Shown: positions 1 to 9,403 of the stretch, piece after piece
How the letters are laid out: each line of letters starts with the position of its first letter
Numbering within the stretch: the stretch's first letter is position 1
Assembly (NCBI GenBank): GCA_910585715.1
Contig: CAJUEX010000002.1
Span: forward strand, 60,368-124,367
Source of the DNA: an uncultured Lachnospiraceae bacterium
Lineage (GTDB): Bacteria; Bacillota; Clostridia; Lachnospirales; Lachnospiraceae
Direction: 5' to 3'
Length of the DNA stretch: 64,000 nt
The notes under the pieces: generated by a model
Databases searched by the model: none
Seen by the model: only the letters and a program-made list of their open reading frames with translations
Told to the model about the DNA's origin: nothing
Translations under genes and position numbers: made by a program

Positions 1-1280
1 TTATTAATACCGTGAATAACCGTTGTATGGTCTTTTTTTCCAAGCTCTTTTCCGATTGATTGAAGGGAAATACCTATCAGTTCCCTGCAAAGGTACATAA
101 TTACCTGTCTTGGCTGTACAAATTCTGAATTTCTTTTTTTGGAAATTATGTCGTCCGGAGAAACGCCGTAATGTTCGCATACTATCTGGATAATCAATTT
201 TGGAGTTATTTCTTTTGGTGCATTTGGATAAATAATATCCTTTAAAGCATCTTCTGCCAGCTCCAGATTTAACTCAGCTCCGGTATTTAATTTATAAGAA
301 GCTATTACCTTTTTAAAGGCGCCTTCTAATTCACGGATGTTGGATTTTACATTTGTTGCAATATATTTTAAAATTTCCTCATCTATTTCACCATAGTAGG
401 TTTCTGCATTTTTCTTTAAGATTGCCATTCTTGTTTCATAATCAGGAGCTTTTATGTCTGCAATCAGTCCCCATTCAAAACGGGAGCGGAATCTTTCCTC
501 CAAAGTAGCCATTTCTTTCGGAGGCTTGTCTGATGATAAAATAATCTGTTTTCCTGCCGTATGGAGAGCATTAAAGGTATGGAAAAATTCTTCCTGAGTG
601 CTTTCTTTTCCTATTATAAACTGCACATCATCCAATAATAATACATCCACTGTGCGGTATTTCTCACGAAGATTGGTCATTTCCGCAGCATTACCGCTTC
701 TGATGGAGTTGATGACTTCATTGGTGAACTCTTCACTGTTTACATACAATACCTTCATGGAAGGATTCTGTTCTAAAATAAAATGTCCGATGGAATGCAT
801 CAGGTGAGTTTTTCCAAGTCCTGCCCCTCCATATAAATAAAGAGGATTGTATGCTTCTCCGGGAGATTCCGCTACGGCTAGGGAAGCGGAATGGGCAAAT
901 TTGTTGTTACTTCCCACAACAAAAGTATCAAATTTATATTTTGGATTTAAATTTGCAGTTTCAGAATTAATATTATAAATTTTCTTTATCTCTTCATTGG
1001 ATTCTCCTGTGGGATTTACATCCTTTTCCAATATAAATGAAACACTGAACTCATGGTTGAACATTTCAGAAATGGAAACCTGAAAATAGTTTTTGTACTT
1101 ATTAGAAATATAATTCAGGGCATGAGCCTGATCGGAAGGAATTAAAATGATGACAACATCATTTTCCACATTATAAAAGTTCAGCGGTTTTACCCAGGTG
1201 GAATAGGATATATCTGATAAATCATATTCCATTTTTATTGTTTCTTTAATTTCTTCCCATCTTTCTCTGATTTCTTCCAT
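1..1280 (-). CDS. dnaA: Chromosomal replication initiator DnaA (3' end cut by window edge)
   Basis: Initiator ATPase that binds DnaA boxes at oriC, opens the origin and loads helicase. 426 codons are visible. The C-terminus is cut at the left edge just after DHTTVIHGIN, part of the domain IV DNA-binding signature, so roughly 25-35 residues are missing. The AAA+ Walker A reads GGAGLGKTH. The start ATG (1278-1280) has a GGAG ribosome site just upstream and gives the usual MEEI..W N-terminal domain. It is divergent from rpmH, with the origin between them. Certain by motif and synteny. Confidence 0.98.
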   Translation of the reverse strand, partial: MEEIRERWEEIKETIKMEYDLSDISYSTWVKPLNFYNVENDVVIILIPSDQAHALNYISNKYKNYFQVSISEMFNHEFSVSFILEKDVNPTGESNEEIKKIYNINSETANLNPKYKFDTFVVGSNNKFAHSASLAVAESPGEAYNPLYLYGGAGLGKTHLMHSIGHFILEQNPSMKVLYVNSEEFTNEVINSIRSGNAAEMTNLREKYRTVDVLLLDDVQFIIGKESTQEEFFHTFNALHTAGKQIILSSDKPPKEMATLEERFRSRFEWGLIADIKAPDYETRMAILKKNAETYYGEIDEEILKYIATNVKSNIRELEGAFKKVIASYKLNTGAELNLELAEDALKDIIYPNAPKEITPKLIIQIVCEHYGVSPDDIISKKRNSEFVQPRQVIMYLCRELIGISLQSIGKELGKKDHTTVIHGIN

Positions 1281-1418
1281 GTCTTTTCTCCTAATATAAA
1301 AAATGTACCTAATATATAATAAACTAAAAAAAATAAAAATTCAAATGCTTCTGTTTTTTAAAAGGAAAATAAGAAAGTTTCAAACAGTTTACATAGTTTT
1401 TATGATATGTTATAAAAA

Positions 1419-1546
1419 TGTGTATAACTTTTTTCATTGAATACACATAATGCACAAGCTTATATTGTGGATTTTTCTTTGTTATAATCACTAATTAAAC
1501 AGTTTTTAATATATTTATCCACAAGATGTACACAATTTGTGGATAG
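1419..1546. promoter_or_regulatory. DnaA-box cluster
   Basis: Perfect TTATCCACA at 1515-1523 (+). CTATCCACA, one mismatch, at 1538-1546 (-). TTATACACA, matching TTATNCACA, at 1419-1427 (-). A weaker AAATCCACA lies at 1466-1474 (-). The two best boxes face each other with 14 bases between them. Confidence 0.8.
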
Positions 1547-1700
1547 AATTATGTAAAGTTAAAAAAATCCAATTAAAAAGTTCATATCTACATATAGTGT
1601 ATTGTTTTTTATTTGTACAACAACATATTGATTAAAAATTTAAAAAAAAATTTTTATTCTTTCTTTCTTTTTATTTTATGGAAAAATCCCTTTATTTTAC

Positions 1701-1729
1701 TTGACTTGGCAGATTCAATCTTATATAAT
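1701..1729 (+). promoter_or_regulatory. rpmH operon promoter
   Basis: TTGACT (1701-1706), a 17-base spacer and a perfect TATAAT (1724-1729), 45 bases before the rpmH start. A classic housekeeping sigma promoter, expected to drive rpmH-rnpA-yidD-yidC-jag. Confidence 0.85.
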
Positions 1730-1773
1730 TGTAACGATATTTTCCCACATAAGCAAAGGAGGTGTATCCATCT

Positions 1774-1908
1774 ATGAAAATGACATTTCAGCCAAAAAAG
1801 AGAAAAAGATCAAAGGTTCACGGATTTAGAGCAAGAATGAGTACTCCGGGCGGAAGAAAAGTATTAGCAGCAAGACGTGCAAAAGGAAGAAAGAGATTAT
1901 CAGCATAA
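1774..1908 (+). CDS. rpmH: 50S ribosomal protein L34
   Basis: 44-residue basic protein of the large ribosomal subunit. The sequence begins [14 protein letters not shown], continues with [17 protein letters not shown] and ARRAKGRK, and ends RLSA, which is essentially the L34 consensus at full length. A strong AAAGGAGGT ribosome site lies before the ATG. First gene of the rpmH-rnpA operon and next to oriC. Confidence 0.98.
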   Translation: MKMTFQPKKRKRSKVHGFRARMSTPGGRKVLAARRAKGRKRLSA

Positions 1909-1953
1909 GCCGCAGTCATGTGGCTTATTTTTCTCTTGTAGAGGATTTCAGTT

Positions 1954-2292
1954 ATGATATTTACCGAATCCTTAAGGAAAAACCAGGATTTCAGGTTAGT
2001 TTATAAAAAAGGCAGGTCCTATGCCAATAAATATCTAGTAATGTATGTGATGGAAAATACCGGTGAAAAAAACTATCTTGGAATATCTGTTAGTAAAAAA
2101 GTGGGTAACAGTGTAGTAAGGCACAGAGTAAAAAGACTTATCCACGAAAGTTACAGACTACAGGAAAATATGTTTAATAGTGGTTTAAATATAGTAGTCA
2201 TTGCCAGAAACAGCGCAGCTTATTTTACTTATAAGGAAGCGGAAAGCGCATTATTACATCTTTCAAGGCTTCATGGCATTATAAGACCATGA
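1954..2292 (+). CDS. rnpA: Ribonuclease P protein component
   Basis: Protein cofactor of RNase P, which removes 5' leaders from pre-tRNAs. 112 residues, normal length. The signature basic helix reads [21 protein letters not shown] at about residues 48-68, with the family F..VY.KGRS near the N-terminus. Start ATG follows GAGG. It sits directly after rpmH and overlaps the yidD leader, the standard order. Confidence 0.97.
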   Translation: MIFTESLRKNQDFRLVYKKGRSYANKYLVMYVMENTGEKNYLGISVSKKVGNSVVRHRVKRLIHESYRLQENMFNSGLNIVVIARNSAAYFTYKEAESALLHLSRLHGIIRP

Positions 2293-2299
2293 AGAAATA

Positions 2300-2521
2300 T
2301 TGAACATTAATATGAAGAAAATATTCATTGGTTTAATTAAATTTTATAGAAAGTATTTATCTCCGTTAAAAAGCACAAAATGTCCTTATATTCCTACCTG
2401 TTCTCAATACGGGCTGGAAGCTATTGAAAAATATGGGGCATTAAAAGGAGGCTTATTAACTGCATGGAGAATATTAAGATGTAATCCCTTTTCAAAAGGC
2501 GGGTATGATCCTGTACCTTAA
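2300..2521 (+). CDS. yidD: Membrane protein insertion efficiency factor YidD
   Basis: 73 residues of the YidD/DUF37 family, a small amphipathic protein thought to assist YidC. The conserved [25 protein letters not shown] and the C-terminal [15 protein letters not shown] are all present. The frame opens with a TTG at 2300, 7 bases after rnpA; an ATG at 2312 is an alternative start giving 69 residues. Neither has a strong ribosome site, suggesting coupling to rnpA. yidC follows. Confidence 0.95.
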   Translation: MNINMKKIFIGLIKFYRKYLSPLKSTKCPYIPTCSQYGLEAIEKYGALKGGLLTAWRILRCNPFSKGGYDPVP

Positions 2522-2538
2522 AACCGGAGGAAATAAAA

Positions 2539-3831
2539 TTGACAGAAATGATATTAACAAAAAACGGCGGTATTCTTTCCCCTATTTATTATATACTGGG
2601 AATGTTAATGAATGGGATTTTTACCGTTCTTGACAAAATAGGAATACCGAGTGTAGGTTTATCTATTATACTTTTTACACTTATTATTTATTTGTGCTTA
2701 TTGCCGCTGACAATTAAGCAGCAAAAGTTTTCAAAACTTTCTTCAAAGATGAATCCTGAGCTTCAGGCAGTTGCCAAGAAATATCAAGGCAAAAGAGATA
2801 ATGATTCCATGATGAAAATGAATGAGGAAACAAGGGCTGTTTATGAAAAGTACGGGGTATCCCAGACGGGAAGCTGCTTACCCTTGCTCATACAGTTTCC
2901 GATTATGTGGTGTCTTTATCGTATTATTTCTAACATGCCTGCATATGTTCCCCATATTAAGGATGTTTTTACAGATTTAGTAACCAAGCTTTCCAATATG
3001 AGCGGAAGTGCCGAATTTTTAAAGACTTTTTCCCAGGCAAATATTTATTCCAAGCAATTTAAAAGCGATCAGTTTATTGCCGGAAGCGAATATATGAAGA
3101 ATACCTTTATTGATGTTTTAAATAAAGCATCTTCTGCTGAATGGATGTCATTAAAGGAAAAATTCAGCAGCTTGTCTGCCGAAATATCCACTACATTTGA
3201 CACATTAAGCGAATATAATAATTTTCTTGGTATTAATATTGCAAATGCGCCCGGTTTTATTATGAAAGAAGGTATTTCATCAGGAAATAAAATGCTGGTT
3301 ATAGGGGCAATTATGATTCCTGTGCTGGCAGCTTTGACGCAATGGATTAATACGAAGTTAATGCCTCAGCCGGAGCCGGATAAAAACGGAGAACAAAATA
3401 CTATGATGGCTTCTTTAAAAATGATGAATGTTACCATGCCTATTTTTTCTGCATTTATGTGTTTTTCACTTCCTGCAGGTATGGGACTTTACTGGATATC
3501 AGGTTCTGTAATAAGAAGTATTCAGCAGATTGCCATCAATAAACATATCGATAAAATGGATATTGATGAAATGGTTAAGAAAAATCTGGAAAAGGCGGAA
3601 GGAAAACAAAAAATTTACAGTAATAATTCAGGAGTTTCTTCTACTTTAACAAGCAAGGCACATAAAACAACAAAAAATATATCTTTTGAAGAAAAGCCTT
3701 ATGTAGCTCCTGTTGTAGAAAATTCAGAAGAAATAAATAAGAAGAAAAAGAAAAACAGCCAGAACAGCCAGTCTTCCGGAAGTATTGCTGCAAAAGCAAA
3801 TAAAGTAAAACAATTTAATGAAATCAATTAA
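2539..3831 (+). CDS. yidC: Membrane protein insertase YidC/Oxa1 family
   Basis: Inserts proteins into the cytoplasmic membrane alone or with SecYEG. 430 residues with membrane segments at about 15-35, 40-60, 100-125, 250-270 and 300-335. The core reads LSIILFTLIIYLCLLPLTIKQ, then a charged hairpin and GSCLPLLIQFPIMWCLYR. Start is TTG with GGAGG 9 bases upstream. It lacks an obvious lipobox. A ~100-residue hydrophilic insert (about 140-240) and a long Lys/Asn-rich tail make it longer than typical 250-290 aa Gram-positive YidC, as seen in many Clostridia. Confidence 0.96.
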   Translation: MTEMILTKNGGILSPIYYILGMLMNGIFTVLDKIGIPSVGLSIILFTLIIYLCLLPLTIKQQKFSKLSSKMNPELQAVAKKYQGKRDNDSMMKMNEETRAVYEKYGVSQTGSCLPLLIQFPIMWCLYRIISNMPAYVPHIKDVFTDLVTKLSNMSGSAEFLKTFSQANIYSKQFKSDQFIAGSEYMKNTFIDVLNKASSAEWMSLKEKFSSLSAEISTTFDTLSEYNNFLGINIANAPGFIMKEGISSGNKMLVIGAIMIPVLAALTQWINTKLMPQPEPDKNGEQNTMMASLKMMNVTMPIFSAFMCFSLPAGMGLYWISGSVIRSIQQIAINKHIDKMDIDEMVKKNLEKAEGKQKIYSNNSGVSSTLTSKAHKTTKNISFEEKPYVAPVVENSEEINKKKKKNSQNSQSSGSIAAKANKVKQFNEIN

Positions 3832-3872
3832 ATGAAATTCGGACAAGGTTAAATATAAAAGGAGGAAGTTAA

Positions 3873-4505
3873 ATGGAATTTATAGAGGTTTCTGCAAAAA
3901 CAGTCAATGATGCTATTACAGAAGCATGTCAGAAACTGTCAGTAACAAGTGATAAGCTGGAATATGAAGTAATAGAAGAAGGTTCCTCAGGATTTTTGGG
4001 AATCGGTTCAAAGGCTGCAGTTATTAAAGCAAGAATCAAAGAAGAAGAAAAAACTGTAGACCAAAAAGCAAAAGACTTTTTAAATGAAGTATTTGTTGCT
4101 ATGAAGCTGACAGTTGCTGTTGATATAAAATATGATGATGTTGATAACAACATGAATATTGATCTGGCAGGAGATGAAATGGGCGTCCTGATTGGTAAAA
4201 GAGGACAAACTCTGGATTCCTTACAGTATTTAACATCTCTTGTTGTAAATAAGGATATAGAGGATTATATTCGGGTAAAGGTCGATACTGAAAATTATCG
4301 CCAGCGCAGAAAAGAAACATTGGAAAATCTGGCAAAGAATATTGCCTTTAAGGTGAAGAGGACCAAGAGGCCGGTTTCTTTGGAGCCTATGAATCCTTAT
4401 GAGAGAAGGATTATACATTCTGCGTTGCAGGGGGATAGGTATGTTATTACACATAGTGAGGGAGAAGAGCCTTTTAGAAGGGTTGTTGTTGCTTTGAAAA
4501 GGTAA
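3873..4505 (+). CDS. jag: Jag/KhpB RNA-binding protein (SpoIIIJ-associated)
   Basis: 210 residues: N-terminal Jag_N domain (about 1-50, with SSGFLGIGSKAA), a KH domain with GKRGQTLDSLQYLTSLVVNK, and a C-terminal R3H domain (RPVSLEPMNPYERRIIHSAL..., SEGEEPFRRVV). KhpB-type proteins bind RNA and affect envelope growth. Good GGAGG before ATG. Placed straight after yidC as in most Firmicutes. Confidence 0.96.
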   Translation: MEFIEVSAKTVNDAITEACQKLSVTSDKLEYEVIEEGSSGFLGIGSKAAVIKARIKEEEKTVDQKAKDFLNEVFVAMKLTVAVDIKYDDVDNNMNIDLAGDEMGVLIGKRGQTLDSLQYLTSLVVNKDIEDYIRVKVDTENYRQRRKETLENLAKNIAFKVKRTKRPVSLEPMNPYERRIIHSALQGDRYVITHSEGEEPFRRVVVALKR

Positions 4506-4532
4506 TATTTAATAGGATTTGAAAAAGAGGAC

Positions 4533-4759
4533 GCAAAAGAGGAAGGTGGTTGGATTCTCTGCTGTGTTTTTGATAAGGCTTTTACTAAACAGCCTGAGGA
4601 AGGTTGTTGGCGGCGGTCGGGTCGTCATATAGCGCCGTCCATGGCGCAATATGACTAAAATTGCCATCCGTGGCAATTTTGCCCTGGGTTTTGGGCAGGC
4701 TGTTAAGTAAAAGACTTATCAAAAACAATGCAGAGAATCCAACCACCTTCCTCTTTTGC
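4533..4759. repeat. Large inverted repeat with inner hairpins (class C element)
   Basis: Arms 4533-4596 and 4696-4759 are 64-base inverted repeats with 4 mismatches. The 99-base centre contains two further hairpins: GTCATAT...ATATGAC enclosing GCGCC/GGCGC (about 4624-4655) and AAAATTGCCA/TGGCAATTTT (about 4657-4680). It carries no ORF. Its core is unrelated by eye to the core of the neighbouring element at 4831-4978. I saw no clear target duplication. It may be a separate family of structured mobile hairpin. Confidence 0.8.
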
Positions 4760-4830
4760 TGTTTTTTGGCGGGCTTAACTTTTTGGGAAATATAAGAAAA
4801 ATTAAAATGAGTAGGGCGTTTCGATACACA

Positions 4831-4978
4831 GCAGGAGGGGGATGATAATAAATTAGTCTTTGGGGCCTTGATGAAGGCGTCGGTCCTTGCGTACCGTACT
4901 TTGGTGCGTTAGTACCGCTACGTTTTCATAGAGCGGGAGCGTGCCCGGAAGACTAATTTATTATCATCCCCCTCCTGC
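4831..4978 (-). mobile_element. Hairpin mobile element copy B1 (core on minus strand)
   Basis: Perfect 30-bp inverted arms (4831-4860 and 4949-4978) enclose an 88-base core. Read on the minus strand, the core matches the cores at 12974-13084, 22529-22630 and 49039-49124: CACGCT..CGCTCT, then AACG.AGC.GT.CTAA, then a hairpin. That hairpin has two G.T positions where the 49039 copy has Watson-Crick pairs. The outer arm ends seen in other copies and their 8-bp duplication are not recognisable, so this copy looks shortened or decayed. No protein is encoded. Confidence 0.8.
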
Positions 4979-4980
4979 GT

Positions 4981-5047
4981 CCTCCTTGCCAATCTCCTCC
5001 TTGCCAATTTCTTTCCTGCTAATATTTACTCTGCTAATATTCAATTT
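4981..5047. repeat. Short 15-bp tandem duplications
   Basis: CCTCCTTGCCAATCT (4981-4995) is followed at once by a near-copy (4996-5010), and TGCTAATATTTACTC (5018-5032) by a near-copy (5033-5047). Each unit has only two copies. They look like replication-slippage products beside the hairpin element. The rest of 4979-5149 holds only the mnmE leader. Confidence 0.6.
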
Positions 5048-5149
5048 TATTCCTCTTCACTAATGAAAGGTTTTATGGTAAACTTACAGTGTTGTTATGC
5101 TCATTAAGAATTATCAGGAGTGAGTTTTTGGAAAAGTCAGGAGCAGAAG

Positions 5150-6589
5150 ATGAAGACGGATACGATTGCTGCAATTGCCACGGGTATGACGAATTCCGGG
5201 ATTGGGATTGTCAGGGTTAGCGGGGAAGATGCAATTTTTATTGTAAATAAAATATATTGTTCTAAAAATGGGGACAAGAGGTTATCAGATGTAAAAAGCC
5301 ATACGATACATTATGGCTTTATTTATGATGGTGAGGAATTGATTGATGAGGTCATGGTATCTGTTATGAAGGCTCCTAACAGCTTTACGGCGGAGGATAC
5401 GGTGGAAATAAATTGTCATGGCGGTGTTCTGGTGATGAATAAGATACTGGAAACTGTTATTAAGTATGGGGCAAGGACGGCTGAAGCCGGAGAGTTTACG
5501 AAAAGGGCTTTTTTAAATGGAAGGATTGATTTGGCAAGAGCAGAGGCGGTAATGGATATTATCCATTCAAAAAGTGAATTTGCTTTGAAAAGCTCTGTAA
5601 ATCAATTGAAAGGTTCTGTTTCCAATGAGGTAAAGGATATTCGGGAGAAGATTATTTATGAAATTGCTTTTATTGAGTCTGCTTTAGATGATCCGGAGCA
5701 TATTTCTTTAGATGGTTATCCGGAAAAATTGAAGGAAAAAACAGAGCTGTTATTGGGGCGGATAGAAAAGCTTCTTCAGTCTTCTGAAAATGGAAAGATA
5801 TTAAAGGAAGGTATTCAGACTGTTATTTTAGGAAAACCCAATGCAGGAAAGTCTTCCCTTCTTAATCTTCTTGTGGGAGAGGAAAAGGCAATTGTTACCA
5901 ATATTGCAGGAACTACCAGGGATATTCTGGAGGAATCCATTTCTCTTCATGGAATTGTGTTGAATATGATTGATACGGCAGGGATTCGCTCTACAGATGA
6001 TGTGGTGGAAAAAATCGGTGTGGAAAGAGCTGTAGCTTATGCTTCCAATGCGGATTTGATTTTGTATGTGGTGGATTCTTCTGTTCCGTTGGATGATTCA
6101 GATGAGCAGATTTTTTCTTTAATAAAGGAAAAAAATACGATTATTTTATTGAATAAAACGGATTTGGACGGGGTAGTAACGGAAGAGTTATTATTGGAAA
6201 AAATGAAAAGTAATATGGATTGTGAAAGTCCGGTGGAAACAGTAGAAAGTCAGTTAGCAGAGACTAATCAAGTAAGTATTATAAAAACTTCCACAAAGGA
6301 TAATACAGGAATTGATTTATTTGAAAATACAGTAAAGGAAATGTTCTTAAAAGGAGATATTTCATTTAATGATGAGGTATTTATTACGAATATGCGTCAT
6401 AAGGAAGCTATTATGGATGCAAAGAATTCTCTTCTTTTAGTAAAGAAAAGTTTAGAAGATAATATGCCGGAGGATTTTTATTCCATAGATTTGATGAGTG
6501 CATATGCTTCTTTAGGTACGATTATAGGAGAAGAGGTTTCAGATGATTTGGTAAATGAGATTTTTTCAAAGTTTTGCATGGGTAAATAA
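5150..6589 (+). CDS. mnmE: tRNA modification GTPase MnmE (TrmE)
   Basis: With MnmG forms the complex making (carboxymethyl)aminomethyl-uridine at tRNA position 34. 479 residues from the ATG at 5150, which has GGAG 7 bases upstream and gives the typical MKTDTIAAIATG start; a GTG at 5120 would add 10 residues but lacks a ribosome site. Domains: folate-binding N-terminal (1-120), helical domain, G domain with GKPNAGKSSLLN, DTAGIR and NKTDL, and the C-terminal FCMGK (FCxGK). A Glu/Ser-rich insert in the G domain (about 350-375) makes it slightly long. mnmG follows. Confidence 0.97.
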   Translation: MKTDTIAAIATGMTNSGIGIVRVSGEDAIFIVNKIYCSKNGDKRLSDVKSHTIHYGFIYDGEELIDEVMVSVMKAPNSFTAEDTVEINCHGGVLVMNKILETVIKYGARTAEAGEFTKRAFLNGRIDLARAEAVMDIIHSKSEFALKSSVNQLKGSVSNEVKDIREKIIYEIAFIESALDDPEHISLDGYPEKLKEKTELLLGRIEKLLQSSENGKILKEGIQTVILGKPNAGKSSLLNLLVGEEKAIVTNIAGTTRDILEESISLHGIVLNMIDTAGIRSTDDVVEKIGVERAVAYASNADLILYVVDSSVPLDDSDEQIFSLIKEKNTIILLNKTDLDGVVTEELLLEKMKSNMDCESPVETVESQLAETNQVSIIKTSTKDNTGIDLFENTVKEMFLKGDISFNDEVFITNMRHKEAIMDAKNSLLLVKKSLEDNMPEDFYSIDLMSAYASLGTIIGEEVSDDLVNEIFSKFCMGK

Positions 6590-6704
6590 GGTTAAATTGT
6601 ATGTATGGAGTAAAAGTAAAAAAAATAGAGTATATGGTTATTAAGAAAGGGTAATAGCTCAGAATGTTGTTTGAACTATTGCAAAAAAAGAAAGATGTGT
6701 TGAT

Positions 6705-8651
6705 ATGTTAGAAAATAGAAATACTTTTGTGGAAAAAGTGGATGTATGTATTGTAGGAGCAGGACATGCAGGCTGCGAGGCAGCTTTGGCATGTGCCCGA
6801 ATGGGACTGGAAACGGTTATTTTTACAGTAAGCGTGGACAGTATTGCCCTTATGCCGTGTAATCCCAATGTGGGAGGCTCCAGCAAGGGACATCTTGTAA
6901 GAGAAATAGATGCTCTTGGAGGTGAAATGGGCAAAAATATAGACAAGACTTTTATTCAGTCAAAAATGTTGAATATATCAAAAGGTCCTGCCGTTCATTC
7001 CCTTCGTGCCCAGGCTGATAAGGCGGATTATACAAGAGAAATGCGAAAAGTGCTTGAAAATCAGGAGAATCTTACCATTAAGCAGGCAGAGGTTTGTGAA
7101 TTATTATGGGAAGAGTTAGTAAATGCTAATCCAACTGCTAATAAGTCTGTAAAGAAGAAGATAACAGGTGTGAGGACATACACAGGTTCTGTTTATGAAG
7201 CAAAGGCTGTTGTTTTATGTACCGGAACTTATTTAAAGGCAAGATGTTTGTGCGGTGAGGCAATTACTCATACTGGACCAAATGGGTTGCAGGCTGCTAA
7301 CTATTTAACAGATTCCCTGATGGATATGGGAATTGAAATGCGCCGTTTTAAAACCGGAACCCCTGCCAGAATGGATAAACGCTCTATTGATTTTTCAAAA
7401 ATGGAAGAGCAGCTTGGGGATAAAGAGGTTGTACCTTTTTCTTTTTCCACAAAGAAGGAGGATGTACAAAAAGAACAGGTTTCCTGCTGGCTTACTTATA
7501 CAAATGAAAAAACCCATGAAATTATCCGGGGCAATCTGGACCGTTCTCCGATTTATGCAGGAGTAATTGAAGGAACAGGGCCCAGATATTGTCCTTCTAT
7601 TGAGGATAAGGTTGTAAAATTTGCAGAAAAAGACAGGCATCAGGTATTTATTGAACCGGAAGGATTACATACCAATGAAATGTATGTGGGCGGAATGTCT
7701 TCTTCTCTTCCGGAGGACGTGCAGCTTGCCATGTATCGGACAGTACCGGGACTGGAGCATTGCAAAATTGTGAGAAATGCTTATGCTATAGAGTATGACT
7801 GCATTAATCCAAACCAGCTTTATGCTACTTTGGCGTTTAAAGAAGTGGAAGGTCTTTTTTCAGGGGGTCAGTTTAACGGTAGCAGCGGATATGAAGAAGC
7901 TGCAGCCCAGGGACTGATTGCAGGAATAAATGCTGCTTTGTTTGTACAGGGAAAAGAACAGATTACTATTGACCGTTCAGAAGGATATATAGGGGTGCTC
8001 ATTGACGACCTTGTGACAAAGGAAAATTTTGAACCCTATCGGATGATGACATCCAGAGCGGAATACAGGCTGCTTTTAAGACAGGACAATGCGGATTTGC
8101 GGCTTCGAAAAATAGGCTATGACGCAGGGCTTGTTACAAAAGAGCAGTATGAATATGTTTTGGAAAAAGAAAGGCTGATTGAAGAAGAGGTAATCAGGCT
8201 TCAAAATACAAAGATAGGAGCTAATAAGGCAACGCAGGAATTTTTGGAAAGTCATAACAGTGCTTTATTAAAAACAGGAACTACCTTAGCTGAAATTATG
8301 TGCCGGCCCGAATTGTCTTATGAAATTTTAGCAGCTATTGACCCGGACAGAAAGCCTCTTTCTGATGATGTAATTGAGCAGGTAAATATCAACATTAAAT
8401 ATGATGGTTATATTAAAAGACAGCAAAAGCAGGTAGAACAGTTTAAGAAAATTGAAAATAAAAAGATACCGGAAAATATTGATTATGAAGATGTTCCGAG
8501 TCTTAGAATTGAAGCAAGGCAAAAGCTGAAAAAGTATAAGCCTTTGTCTGTAGGACAGGCATCCCGGATTTCCGGTGTTTCTCCGGCAGATATTTCTGTT
8601 CTTCTTATTTATCTTGAACAGTTTTATAAAAAGATGAAATGTAAAAAATGA
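6705..8651 (+). CDS. mnmG: tRNA uridine-5-carboxymethylaminomethyl modification enzyme MnmG (GidA)
   Basis: FAD-dependent partner of MnmE. 648 residues, full length. Rossmann motif [23 protein letters not shown] near residue 10, then [35 protein letters not shown] and the second signature [23 protein letters not shown]. The C-terminal helical domain ends with [19 protein letters not shown]. Lies 115 bases after mnmE, with rsmG 16 bases downstream. Confidence 0.98.
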   Translation: MLENRNTFVEKVDVCIVGAGHAGCEAALACARMGLETVIFTVSVDSIALMPCNPNVGGSSKGHLVREIDALGGEMGKNIDKTFIQSKMLNISKGPAVHSLRAQADKADYTREMRKVLENQENLTIKQAEVCELLWEELVNANPTANKSVKKKITGVRTYTGSVYEAKAVVLCTGTYLKARCLCGEAITHTGPNGLQAANYLTDSLMDMGIEMRRFKTGTPARMDKRSIDFSKMEEQLGDKEVVPFSFSTKKEDVQKEQVSCWLTYTNEKTHEIIRGNLDRSPIYAGVIEGTGPRYCPSIEDKVVKFAEKDRHQVFIEPEGLHTNEMYVGGMSSSLPEDVQLAMYRTVPGLEHCKIVRNAYAIEYDCINPNQLYATLAFKEVEGLFSGGQFNGSSGYEEAAAQGLIAGINAALFVQGKEQITIDRSEGYIGVLIDDLVTKENFEPYRMMTSRAEYRLLLRQDNADLRLRKIGYDAGLVTKEQYEYVLEKERLIEEEVIRLQNTKIGANKATQEFLESHNSALLKTGTTLAEIMCRPELSYEILAAIDPDRKPLSDDVIEQVNINIKYDGYIKRQQKQVEQFKKIENKKIPENIDYEDVPSLRIEARQKLKKYKPLSVGQASRISGVSPADISVLLIYLEQFYKKMKCKK

Positions 8652-8667
8652 AGGTAAAAGTCCTAAT

Positions 8668-9399
8668 ATGATGAAAAGTAAAAAATATAATTTAAGTGAA
8701 TTTAAATCAGGTCTGGAAGAATTGAATATCGTTTTATCAGAAAAACAGATAGAACAGTTTATAGATTATTATGAGCTTTTGACAGAATGGAATTCTTTTA
8801 TGAATTTAACTGCTATTACTGATTTTGACCAGGTAATAAAAAAGCATTTTTTAGACAGCCTGTCCCTTATAAAAGCATATGATCTTTCAAGAGAAGCAAA
8901 AGTAATTGACATTGGAACCGGTGCAGGGTTTCCCGGTATTCCTTTAAAAATTGCTTTTCCTCATTTAGAGGTGACTTTACTGGATTCTTTAAATAAAAGA
9001 ATAAAATTTTTAAATGAAGTAAAAGATAAGTTAGCAATTACTAACTTAGATGCTCTTCATGGAAGGGCGGAAGATTTTGCAAAGCCGGAAAAGCTTCGTG
9101 AAAAATATGATTTATGTGTTTCCAGAGCAGTTGCAAATTTATCTACATTATCTGAATTATGTCTCCCCTATGTAAAGGCAGGAGGAAAATTTATTTCTTA
9201 TAAATCAGAAAAAATTAAAGAAGAAAGCATAGCGGCAAAAAAAGCTATCGGGATTCTCGGAGGGGAAGTAGAAGAGCAGGTGGAATTTACTTTTTCAGAT
9301 GAAGGACTGTATCGTAATTTATTTGTTATAAAGAAAATAAAACCAACTCCAAAAAAATATCCCAGGAAAGCAGGGCTTCCTGGGAAAGAGCCGTTATAA
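8668..9399 (+). CDS. rsmG: 16S rRNA (guanine-527-N7)-methyltransferase RsmG (GidB)
   Basis: SAM-dependent methyltransferase of 16S rRNA G527. 243 residues. SAM-binding motif VIDIGTGAGFPGIPLKIAFP at about 73-92, the upstream family motif WNSFMNLTAITD, and CVSRAVANLSTLSELCLPYVKAGG. Starts with tandem ATG ATG. Its 3' end carries a hairpin (9361-9384) that could help end transcription against the convergent hydrolase gene 4 bases away. Confidence 0.96.
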   Translation: MMKSKKYNLSEFKSGLEELNIVLSEKQIEQFIDYYELLTEWNSFMNLTAITDFDQVIKKHFLDSLSLIKAYDLSREAKVIDIGTGAGFPGIPLKIAFPHLEVTLLDSLNKRIKFLNEVKDKLAITNLDALHGRAEDFAKPEKLREKYDLCVSRAVANLSTLSELCLPYVKAGGKFISYKSEKIKEESIAAKKAIGILGGEVEEQVEFTFSDEGLYRNLFVIKKIKPTPKKYPRKAGLPGKEPL

Positions 9400-9403
9400 A
9401 TTT

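Larger units (their letters stand above)
1281..1773. other. oriC: Origin of replication region (oriC) between dnaA and rpmH
   Basis: A 490-base AT-rich gap with no gene between dnaA and rpmH, the usual oriC position in Firmicutes. It holds a cluster of DnaA-box-like 9-mers at 1419-1546 and a very AT-rich stretch at about 1600-1680 with runs of A and T that could be the unwinding element. The rpmH promoter occupies its right end. Assignment is by synteny and boxes; unwinding is inferred. Confidence 0.85.

Noticed and set aside
4981-5047. CRISPR-like short repeats
   Set aside because: Two copies each, no spacers and no cas genes anywhere in the window.
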